The notes under the pieces: model-generated
Database searches by the model: none
The model's input: the letters and a program-made list of their open reading frames with translations, nothing else
Told to the model about the DNA's origin: nothing
Shown here: piece after piece, positions 1 to 4,915 of the stretch
How the letters are laid out: each line of letters opens with the position of its first letter
Position numbering within the stretch: position 1 is the first letter of the stretch
Source: JARRRL01 sp037380725
Lineage (GTDB): Bacteria; Pseudomonadota; Gammaproteobacteria; Pseudomonadales; JANQJO01
DNA: 5,352 bases
Direction of reading: 5' to 3'
NCBI GenBank assembly: GCA_037380725.1
Contig: JARRRL010000174.1
Location: 1-5,352, forward strand
Position numbers and translations under genes: made by a program

Positions 1-244
1 TAGCACTTTAGCGCATGCCCACGCGCAATAAAGGGTTTATGCGCAGCGCTTATTGGCTAGAGAAGAATAGAACGCCCCCCGCAGCAGACGCCACCACAGA
101 GCTACTATTACCGCTTTACTGCTCGATGAACTCGATGATTATTTACAAGACAACGATTTGTAAGACAATGAGACAAAGAAAAGAAGATAAAGAAGACGAG
201 AGAGAAAGAAAGAAAGAGAAGAAGAAGCGCGGGAGGAGTGCCCA
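1..244. other. Non-coding stretch downstream of the motor operon
   Basis: I see no supportable gene here. Minus-strand frames entering from the left edge are all closed by stops within the first 60 bases, so no neighbouring gene reaches in. The one plus-strand open frame (15-248) has no convincing ribosome site, and its second half is a run of Lys, Glu and Arg codons created by a purine-rich tract. The left part holds a small imperfect hairpin: GCGC 23-26 with 41-44 and ATAAA 28-32 with TTTAT 36-40, with one bulged A. The right part (171-238) is almost pure purine on the plus strand and is listed separately. Confidence 0.6.
171..238 (-). repeat. Homopurine/homopyrimidine tract, low complexity
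   Basis: Sixty-eight bases are purine on the plus strand with only five pyrimidine interruptions (174, 187, 197, 228, 230). Bases 198-227 form an uninterrupted 30-base purine run made of GA, GAAA and GAA units. The leftward motor-operon transcript would therefore carry a C/U-only tail directly after its last stop codon and hairpin. Such a tract could act as an imperfect U-rich terminator tail, a Rho-loading region or a triplex-prone element; the sequence does not decide between these. Confidence 0.8.
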
Positions 245-256
245 TTAACTGGGCAC
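238..256 (-). terminator. Putative terminator hairpin around the last stop codon of the motor operon
   Basis: A perfect 7-bp inverted repeat (238-244 GTGCCCA with 250-256 TGGGCAC) encloses a 5-base loop. The TAA stop of the TonB-like gene (245-247 on the minus strand) lies in that loop. Read leftward, the stem is followed by a long pyrimidine tract rather than a clean U-run, so this is not a textbook Rho-independent terminator. Its position at the end of the last gene of the operon makes a termination or 3'-end stabilising role plausible. Confidence 0.5.
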
Positions 257-1285
257 AAATTCAAAGGCGTATTGAACCGTCTGCTGACCAACCTGATTCG
301 CCCCAAAATTGATTAGGCGAATGCGTGACATCAACCGAGCCTCAAGTTTATCGTCTCCCAAATCACTCGAAACAATTCGACATTGCGATATCGTGCCCGT
401 TGGCTCAATAACAACCTCAACCGTTACGCGCCCTTGCAAAGAGGGATTATGGCGTAACGCACGTCGATACAAAGCATCAACAGCCCCTTTATGCTGATCA
501 AAAATTTGACGAATTGATGCTTCACTTCGTATACGCTGCCGCCCCGTTCGACCCGTTTCAGCCAGCGCCACCCCAGCATCAGCCTCTCCCGCATCGCCAT
601 CACCGATGAGCACCCGTTCATCGTTCTTCGTTAAGGTGCTGGCGCCTTGCGTCATGCGCATTGATACCGGTCCATGCAAGCCCCCACTGGTTCGACGACT
701 CGAAGCCGCCAAAACCGCCGCGTCTTGTTCAGGCGCTTTCGCCGTTCCACCTGCCGTTGTGATACGCCGTGACACCGCTTGCGATGTGGTGCTTGCCAAT
801 GTCTTTCGCATATCGGCCAACACATCCTGAGCCGCAAATACGCCCGTTGAGGCCGCTTTCTGGCGCGCCTTTTTGACCGCTTCTTTCTCTGCCTGAGTCG
901 TTACCGGTCGTTGTGGTTTGCGTGGTGGTAATGGTTTTTCCTCATGTACGGGTTTCACTTTCTGCGGAGTCACGTCAAGCTTTGGTTTTTCTGGTTTCTT
1001 TGGGTGTTTGGGTTGGAGCACTTTGGCCAAAACGGGTTTATCCGGCTCAGGCCTGGGCGGCGGGGTACGCTTTACAATGACCTTGGCTAAATGTGGCGGT
1101 AATCGCTCAATACGCTCGCGCGACAACTCTGGCAAATCAACAAACGGCACCAATACCCCCACCACCAACGTTGACGAGAGAAATGCCGCCAAACAGCGTC
1201 GCAGTCGCTTATTGCCAAGATCGCTGATAACATCGCCCGATACAACACCCACTGGGCGCGTCACGGCTAATTTTCCTTTTTTCAT
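245..1285 (-). CDS. TonB-like energy transducer with AgmX/PglI-type C-terminal domain
   Basis: Predicted inner-membrane-anchored protein of 346 residues that would couple the ExbB/ExbD motor to a periplasmic or outer-membrane partner. A basic cytoplasmic N-terminus (1-30) precedes one hydrophobic segment (about 31-50), giving an N-in, C-out topology. A Pro/Lys/Arg-rich extended region follows (about 63-129), of the kind TonB uses to span the periplasm. Then comes an Ala/Ser/Thr/Gly-rich linker (about 130-250). The C-terminal ~90 residues (256-346) match the AgmX/PglI or TonB C-terminal pattern: an I-x-x-x-F/V start, YRRALRHNPSLQGRV, then an 'I-P-T-G-I' beta hairpin and an 'R-I-x-x-x-x-F' end. 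I chose the ATG at 1285, which is followed by Lys-rich codons; a TTG three codons upstream (1294) is possible but offers no better ribosome site. It is the last gene of the exbB-exbD-exbD operon, 127 bases after the second exbD. The substrate or partner cannot be read from sequence. Confidence 0.85.
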   Translation of the reverse strand: MKKGKLAVTRPVGVVSGDVISDLGNKRLRRCLAAFLSSTLVVGVLVPFVDLPELSRERIERLPPHLAKVIVKRTPPPRPEPDKPVLAKVLQPKHPKKPEKPKLDVTPQKVKPVHEEKPLPPRKPQRPVTTQAEKEAVKKARQKAASTGVFAAQDVLADMRKTLASTTSQAVSRRITTAGGTAKAPEQDAAVLAASSRRTSGGLHGPVSMRMTQGASTLTKNDERVLIGDGDAGEADAGVALAETGRTGRQRIRSEASIRQIFDQHKGAVDALYRRALRHNPSLQGRVTVEVVIEPTGTISQCRIVSSDLGDDKLEARLMSRIRLINFGANQVGQQTVQYAFEFVPS

Positions 1286-1362
1286 CGCACCCAAACCCCA
1301 ACCACTACTTCAAAAAGCGTTTGCTTCAATGGTCATCACGCCGTATCTTCTATACGCCCTGC

Positions 1363-1419
1363 ATCACGCAACAATTACTGACACGCGCAACAATTACCGC
1401 CACGCGCAACACTTACCGA
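1363..1419. repeat. Three tandem 19-bp repeats across the end of the second exbD
   Basis: Three adjacent 19-base units lie at 1363-1381, 1382-1400 and 1401-1419. Units two and three agree at 17 of 19 positions, units one and two at 14 of 19. The core is CGCAACAATTACCG on the plus strand. The TAA stop of the second exbD (1413-1415) lies in the third unit, and the other two units sit in the 127-base gap before the TonB-like gene. Each unit contains the same TTA, so slippage could have created the gap by duplicating the gene's 3' end. Confidence 0.75.
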
Positions 1420-1979
1420 AGCGCCACGCCATCGGCATCATAAACTCGCGTCACCGCAAGCGAAACGTCACGGTACGCTGTCTCCGAACACGTCGCCATA
1501 ATGCGTTTTAGCACCGCGTACGGCACACGCGCATCACCCATAATAGTTAGCGGCAACGCACCATCCTCAAGCACTTGCTCTGCACGCGCCTCATCTTGCA
1601 AGCCATCGCGCAACCCATAATGACGCTGTGCGTGATAATCGAGTTCTGCTTTTAATGCCGAACTCACCGTTTCCGACGATTCCATGAGGGCTGCTGAGCT
1701 GATCACACGCTTCCCTTGAACCAAAATGTCCTGCGATGTCACCACTACGATTAAAGCGTCTCCCGGAACGCGTTCCGCCATAGACTCCGGCAACACCACG
1801 GATTTATCTTGCTGCAGAACCTGAACATCGGAACTGTTGATCATTAAGAAAAAAACCAAAATAGTGAAGATGTCCATTAGAGACACCAAATTGAGTTTCA
1901 CGATCGCTTCGCTACGACGCGGACGCAAACGCCCGCTCAATAAGCCCTTCCCACTGTGCAAGGCTTTCAACTCGGTCAT
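1413..1979 (-). CDS. exbD: ExbD/TolR-family proton-channel subunit, with the conserved membrane Asp
   Basis: Second ExbD/TolR subunit of the operon, 188 residues, predicted inner membrane with a short cytoplasmic N-terminus and a periplasmic C-terminal domain. One transmembrane helix spans about 29-48, with the pattern L-N-L-V-S-L-M-D-I-F-T-I-L-V-F-F-L. Asp36 (codon 1874-1872) falls where E. coli ExbD has Asp25, the residue needed for proton use. The periplasmic part shows the family's 'LIVVVTSQDILVQGK' strand near 76-90 and a late 'LTIMGDARVPYAVLKRIMATC' segment like the usual I-x-x-D-x-x-V-P-Y motif. Its ATG overlaps the TGA stop of the preceding exbD in an ATGA, and a GAGGTG ribosome site (1988-1993, 8-base spacing) lies inside that gene, which points to translational coupling. 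An acidic insertion-like stretch (about 115-140) precedes the final domain. Confidence 0.92.
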   Translation of the reverse strand: MTELKALHSGKGLLSGRLRPRRSEAIVKLNLVSLMDIFTILVFFLMINSSDVQVLQQDKSVVLPESMAERVPGDALIVVVTSQDILVQGKRVISSAALMESSETVSSALKAELDYHAQRHYGLRDGLQDEARAEQVLEDGALPLTIMGDARVPYAVLKRIMATCSETAYRDVSLAVTRVYDADGVALR

Positions 1980-2536
1980 GGTTTAAACACCTCACGCGAC
2001 CCATCCTTCGCTTGACGCGCAGAACGAGCCTGTTCTGACGCATCAGCAAAACTGATTTCTGGAAACAATTCCGCATTCACGACTTCCGCAGCAAGCACCG
2101 TACGATAAGACCGAACCCGATCCATCACGGAGATTACGGTTTGATAATCGATGTCTTCCTCCGGCATCAGCACCAGATCTTTCTTGTCTATACCCGCATT
2201 CAGTAAACGCTGCTTAATCGCCTTCAAATCCGCCACCAACGGATCATCGTAATCCGCCAATACCCGCGACGCCGACGAATAAGAACGCACCAACTGGCCC
2301 GACGGATAATACAAATACAAACCATCAGCCCGAATTTCCAGCTCCAACTGTTGTGCTGTCTTCGGCGCTTCCGTCAAGGCTTGTTCAACGGATTGAGGTA
2401 AACGTAATTCAAGCACCGTGATGTGGGAAAACACCATGCTCATTAACAACACCGGCACAAGCACAATCATCAGATTCATAAAGGCGGTAATATCCAGCTC
2501 CGCCTCCTCGTGAACCGGTCTTAATGTGGATCTCAC
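1976..2536 (-). CDS. exbD: ExbD/TolR-family subunit with Asn in place of the membrane Asp
   Basis: First ExbD-like gene of the operon, 186 residues from the start chosen here. The membrane helix (about 19-36) reads ELDITAFMNLMIVLVPVLLM. Aligned to E. coli ExbD (EMNVTPFIDVMLVLL), the position of the essential Asp25 is Asn21 (AAT, 2476-2474), so this subunit probably cannot carry the proton itself. The periplasmic domain has the 'ELEIRADGLYLYYPSG' strand and a 'DLVLMPEEDIDYQTVISVMDRVR' segment typical of the family. The frame is open up to a TTG at 2590, but I prefer the GTG at 2536-2534: it has a perfect GAGGAG at 2543-2548 with 6-base spacing, as in front of exbB, and it leaves a normal ExbD N-terminus. 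No ribosome site precedes the TTG. The gap to exbB is then 133 bases. It overlaps the next exbD by 4 bases. Confidence 0.9.
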   Translation of the reverse strand: MRSTLRPVHEEAELDITAFMNLMIVLVPVLLMSMVFSHITVLELRLPQSVEQALTEAPKTAQQLELEIRADGLYLYYPSGQLVRSYSSASRVLADYDDPLVADLKAIKQRLLNAGIDKKDLVLMPEEDIDYQTVISVMDRVRSYRTVLAAEVVNAELFPEISFADASEQARSARQAKDGSREVFKP

Positions 2537-2542
2537 ATCAAA

Positions 2543-2548
2543 CTCCTC
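2543..2548 (-). promoter_or_regulatory. Ribosome binding site that fixes the GTG start of the first exbD
   Basis: GAGGAG on the minus strand lies 6 bases before the GTG at 2536. It matches the sequence and spacing of the site before exbB (3336-3341). The longer open frame starting at TTG 2590 has nothing comparable upstream, so this site argues for the shorter protein. Confidence 0.75.
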
Positions 2549-2627
2549 ACTCTGCTCACCTTGAACAGTAATACCATGATGGGAAAACAAACGGCATATT
2601 ACACACGGTCAAACGACGCAGCACGAC

Positions 2628-2646
2628 CGCGCAAGCGTTGAGCGCG
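2628..2646 (-). other. Small GC-rich hairpin between exbB and the first exbD
   Basis: A 5-bp inverted repeat (CGCGC at 2628-2632 with GCGCG at 2642-2646) has a 9-base loop. It is not followed by a U-run in either direction, so I do not call it a terminator. In an operon transcript it could stabilise the exbB segment or set the expression ratio between exbB and the exbD genes. A 7-base direct repeat ATGGAAT (2651-2657 and 2664-2670) lies beside it, next to the exbB stop. Confidence 0.35.
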
Positions 2647-2669
2647 TTTAATGGAATAATAAAATGGAA

Positions 2670-3329
2670 TCAAAGCCCTTCAGATCGATTCAAAGACTGC
2701 TGCTGACCAGTCAACAAGTTTAAGCATTTAACGCCTGTGGTTTCTAAACTGTCAATCAATTGTCGCGTTTTGCTTTGTATCAACGCGTGAACCACCAACA
2801 GAGGGATCGCTGTAATTAATCCAAAAGCGGTGGTGTTCATGGCCACCGAAATGGCTTGAGACAATACGGTGGCTTTCTCTGCTGGATCGGCATTCGCCAC
2901 CGCCGTAAACGCCGCAATCAAACCAATAATCGTACCCAGCAAGCCCATTAACGTCGCGATATTCGCTAATGTGGCCAAATACGGGGTGCGACGCTCAAAC
3001 TGCGGCACGGTTTCCAGAAGGCCTTCTGCCATTTTCGATTCCAGCGCATCCCGTTCACGCTGCTTGATCCACAGTTCCGACGCGGCACTGATGACGCACG
3101 CGATGGGTGATCCCGTTTTTTCCGCTAAATGCATCACCGCTTTTAAATTTCCTTGTTGAACCAATGGCAATACCGCTCGACTGGTTCGACGATTCGAATT
3201 CAGCGCAGCCGATATGGTTAACCAGCGTTCCGTCGCAATGGCCAAACCCACAGCCAACACCAAGGCAATGGGGTACATAAAAAGACCGCCTTGCTGGAAA
3301 AAACGAACTATGACTTCGAAAAAATCCAT
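2670..3329 (-). CDS. exbB: MotA/TolQ/ExbB-family proton-channel protein
   Basis: First gene of the motor operon, 219 residues, predicted polytopic inner-membrane protein that forms the pentameric channel around ExbD. Three hydrophobic helices are visible: about 16-33, 118-142 and 158-184. A large cytoplasmic loop lies between the first two, as expected for ExbB/TolQ. The family motif is clear: ATLANIATLMGLLGTIIGLI (119-138) corresponds to the ExbB 'GLFGTVWGI' region with its conserved Thr (Thr133 here), and MNTTAFGLITAIPLL (164-178) corresponds to the 'ATAIGLFVAIPA' helix (Thr167 here). The length fits single-domain ExbB proteins, and there is no N-terminal periplasmic extension or signal peptide. 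The ATG at 3329 has a perfect GAGGAG 6 bases upstream (3336-3341). It leads two exbD genes and a TonB-like gene. I see no obvious Fur box upstream, so iron control is not supported. Confidence 0.94.
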   Translation of the reverse strand: MDFFEVIVRFFQQGGLFMYPIALVLAVGLAIATERWLTISAALNSNRRTSRAVLPLVQQGNLKAVMHLAEKTGSPIACVISAASELWIKQRERDALESKMAEGLLETVPQFERRTPYLATLANIATLMGLLGTIIGLIAAFTAVANADPAEKATVLSQAISVAMNTTAFGLITAIPLLVVHALIQSKTRQLIDSLETTGVKCLNLLTGQQQSLNRSEGL

Positions 3330-3386
3330 AGACGACTCCTCATTTCATTTATCAAATTAAAACCCACATCGCTCAGCACTGACTCG

Positions 3387-3414
3387 TACACGCTTATACT
3401 TACACGCTTGTACT
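3387..3414. repeat. 14-bp tandem repeat upstream of exbB
   Basis: Two adjacent copies of TACACGCTTRTACT (3387-3400 and 3401-3414) differ at one position (A versus G), and TACA follows (3415-3418) as the beginning of a third. It lies 58-85 bases upstream of the exbB start. Read leftward, the first copy supplies TATAAG (3393-3398), a plausible -10 element, with only weak -35 matches upstream (TTGTAA or TTGTTT at poor spacing). The arrangement could be a promoter with a duplicated activator or repressor site. Confidence 0.6.
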
Positions 3415-3512
3415 TACAAACAAATAAGCAATACGATTCGTTCACGCGACGCACTGAAAACGATCAATTGTATGAAGCGTAGTGGACTGTGCATCCAAAC
3501 TGAAACGTTTTT

Positions 3513-3541
3513 TTGACAATCCTGTATCAAATCTGTATCAA
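3513..3541 (+). promoter_or_regulatory. Candidate sigma70 promoter, distal, reading toward the kdsB-like gene
   Basis: A perfect -35 TTGACA (3513-3518) is followed after exactly 17 bases by TATCAA (3536-3541), which matches the -10 consensus at 4 of 6 positions. The 9-base CTGTATCAA occurs twice here (3522-3530 and 3533-3541), 11 bases apart, so a bound protein would meet both copies on the same DNA face. Transcription would begin near 3548 and leave a leader of about 300 bases. Confidence 0.5.
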
Positions 3542-3708
3542 TAGAAGAACAAAAAACCACCACGTCTGCTTATTCTAGACGCTTTTGTAAGCACAATTCG
3601 AGATACAGTTCTCGTTCAGCGCTTTTATCACGCCACAACACCAGAGATCCAAACGCAAAAATTGCCGTTATGGTTTATTCATCCACCCCCATCACAGCAC
3701 AATAGAAT

Positions 3709-3737
3709 TTGACCAAACTTATTGTTTTAGGTAGAGT
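3709..3737 (+). promoter_or_regulatory. Candidate sigma70 promoter, proximal to the kdsB-like gene
   Basis: TTGACC (3709-3714, 5 of 6 consensus) and TAGAGT (3732-3737, 4 of 6) are separated by 17 bases. This would start transcripts near 3744, about 100 bases before the TTG start codon. It competes with the distal candidate; sequence alone does not tell which one is used. Confidence 0.4.
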
Positions 3738-3831
3738 TCTCCTCCCTTAAATCGTCAACGTAGCTCCCGTTTAGCTTCGATTTTATCACCACGCAGAAGC
3801 GCACAGAAATGCAGAAGCAAAAATACAAAAT

Positions 3832-3836
3832 AAGGA
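3832..3836 (+). promoter_or_regulatory. Ribosome binding site for the TTG-started kdsB-like gene
   Basis: AAGGA lies 10 bases before the TTG at 3847. The reading frame is open upstream only to a stop at 3772-3774 and contains no ATG or GTG in that interval. No in-frame ATG occurs before the conserved N-terminal motif, so this site supports the TTG as the real start. Confidence 0.6.
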
Positions 3837-3846
3837 CACCAGCCCA

Positions 3847-4764
3847 TTGATTTCAAGCACACTTTCTCCTATCTCCCCCGCCATCGACACCCTTGTTATT
3901 ATTCCAGCTCGATGGGGTTCTTCGCGATTTCCAGGCAAACCGCTCACACCCCTAGCGGGAAAAAGCCTACTCGAACGCGTTCACGATGCGGCCATTTACG
4001 CAACAAAAACGCTACCACACGTTGCTGTCATTGTAGCCACTGAAGATTCACGTGTGTGCCAACACGCACACAGCTTCGGCGCGAATGCTATTATTACGTC
4101 AGATCAATGCGCCACTGGCACCGATCGAGCCCACGCCACCCTGGAGGCATTATCACAGTCCTCGCCCACAGCCGTTCAAGCCAGTACCAGCATCAAAGAC
4201 AAGACCCTACCCCATATCAACTGGATCATCAATTTACAAGGAGACGCGCCATTGACGCCTCCTCGCGTAATACAACAACTGATCCAACGACTGCGTTCAA
4301 ATCCCGATATTGGCGTATTAACACCCGTTACTCAGCTCAGTTGGAGCGCACTGGATGCATTCAGAGCTAACAAGATCACCACACCACACAGTGGCACAAC
4401 TGTCACAATAGATGCCCACGAACGCGCGCTGTGGTTCAGCAAGCAAATCATCCCTGCTATTCGCCAGGAAGCCACACAGCGAGAGCAGAGCACGCTCAGT
4501 CCAGTCTGGCATCACATTGGACTATACGGTTATCGTCGCGATGCGCTGGAGCGCTTTGTCGCACTGCCCATTTCTCAGTACGAAACGCTAGAAGGTTTAG
4601 AACAATTGCGTTTATTGGAAAATCACATCCCCATCCACACCTTACCAGTGGATCCGAATGAAATTAGCCTGGGTAATATGAGTGCGTTATCCGGCGTCGA
4701 CACCCCTGAAGATGCAGAGCGCATCACGGCATGGCTCAATCAGTATGGTGACCCCTGGCTTTAA
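3847..4764 (+). CDS. kdsB: KdsB-family 3-deoxy-manno-octulosonate cytidylyltransferase (CMP-Kdo synthetase-like)
   Basis: Predicted cytosolic enzyme of 305 residues. Family members activate Kdo with CTP to CMP-Kdo for lipopolysaccharide or capsule assembly. Motifs in order: VIIPARWGSSRFPGKPL (17-33, nucleotide-binding loop), VATEDSRV (63-70), ATGTDR (89-94), NLQGDAP (129-135), ALWFSKQIIP (194-203), HIGLYGYR (223-230), ETLEGLEQLRLLE (246-258) and GVDTPEDAERI (283-293). Asp133 and Asp285 sit where KdsB has its metal-binding aspartates. Departures from the classic enzyme: QGDAP instead of QGDEP (Ala134), WGSSRF instead of the usual YASTRL, and greater length (E. coli KdsB is about 248 residues). 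The extra length comes from a 16-residue N-terminal lead, a linker of roughly 18 residues near 103-122 and an extended segment near 204-220. The start is TTG, so expression may be modest. A phosphatase gene follows in the same direction. It could be a paralogue for a capsule or modified octulosonate rather than the housekeeping kdsB. Confidence 0.87.
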   Translation: MISSTLSPISPAIDTLVIIPARWGSSRFPGKPLTPLAGKSLLERVHDAAIYATKTLPHVAVIVATEDSRVCQHAHSFGANAIITSDQCATGTDRAHATLEALSQSSPTAVQASTSIKDKTLPHINWIINLQGDAPLTPPRVIQQLIQRLRSNPDIGVLTPVTQLSWSALDAFRANKITTPHSGTTVTIDAHERALWFSKQIIPAIRQEATQREQSTLSPVWHHIGLYGYRRDALERFVALPISQYETLEGLEQLRLLENHIPIHTLPVDPNEISLGNMSALSGVDTPEDAERITAWLNQYGDPWL

Positions 4765-4842
4765 AAAACCCTAGCTGTTAACTCACACAGACATCCCGCT
4801 GGGCGAATTCAGCAAAATAGCATAAAGTACTGCAAGTACCGG

Positions 4843-4867
4843 GCACGCGTTCCAAGCACACGCGTGC
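4843..4867 (+). other. Perfect inverted repeat between kdsB-like gene and phosphatase gene
   Basis: GCACGCGT (4843-4850) and ACGCGTGC (4860-4867) are perfect 8-bp complements around a 9-base loop. No U-run follows, so a Rho-independent terminator is unlikely. It could be an operator, an RNA stability hairpin or a partial attenuator. A smaller inverted repeat, GTAC around TGCAA, sits just upstream near 4827-4839. Confidence 0.5.
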
Positions 4868-4915
4868 AGTCCACGCGCCTCAGGGTCGAGACTTTGACAT
4901 CACGAGAATATCCTT

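Larger units (their letters stand above)
3330..3846. other. Divergent intergenic region between exbB and the kdsB-like gene
   Basis: This 517-base region is AT-richer than the genes on either side and separates the leftward motor operon from the rightward kdsB-like gene. I find no convincing protein gene: the short plus-strand frame ending at 3482 starts inside exbB antisense and has no family resemblance. It contains the exbB ribosome site, a 14-bp tandem repeat (3387-3414), two rightward promoter candidates (3513-3541 and 3709-3737), a 9-bp direct repeat and the kdsB ribosome site. Rightward transcripts from the distal promoter would have a leader of about 300 bases; I saw no known riboswitch or small RNA in it. 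Confidence 0.7.

Noticed and set aside
15..248. Plus-strand 77-codon open frame with a Lys/Glu/Arg-rich C-terminal half
   Set aside because: The charged tail is a by-product of the purine tract, there is no clear ribosome site, no family resemblance, and its stop overlaps the terminator hairpin of the convergent gene.
1363..1419. CRISPR-like array from the three repeats
   Set aside because: The units are directly adjacent with no spacers and there are only three; it is a simple tandem duplication.
918..1511. Long (197-codon) plus-strand open frame antisense to the TonB-like gene and the exbD end
   Set aside because: Its Gly/Ser/Phe-rich start is the reverse complement of Pro/Lys-rich codons; the minus-strand gene has clear domains and operon context.
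3291..3482. Plus-strand 63-codon frame running from exbB antisense into the intergenic region
   Set aside because: No recognisable motif or ribosome site, and it spans the exbB start and its promoter repeat.
3500..3520. Terminator from the run of seven T at 3508-3514
   Set aside because: Only a very short AAACGTTT dyad precedes it, too weak for a terminator stem, and the T-run leads into a good -35 element.
4056..4370. 104-codon frame inside the kdsB-like gene on the same strand
   Set aside because: Overlaps a gene whose conserved motifs run through the whole interval in another frame.
4894..4899. TTGACA as a -35 element for the phosphatase gene
   Set aside because: The matching -10 would fall at about 4917, inside the start of the coding sequence, and nothing there resembles TATAAT.
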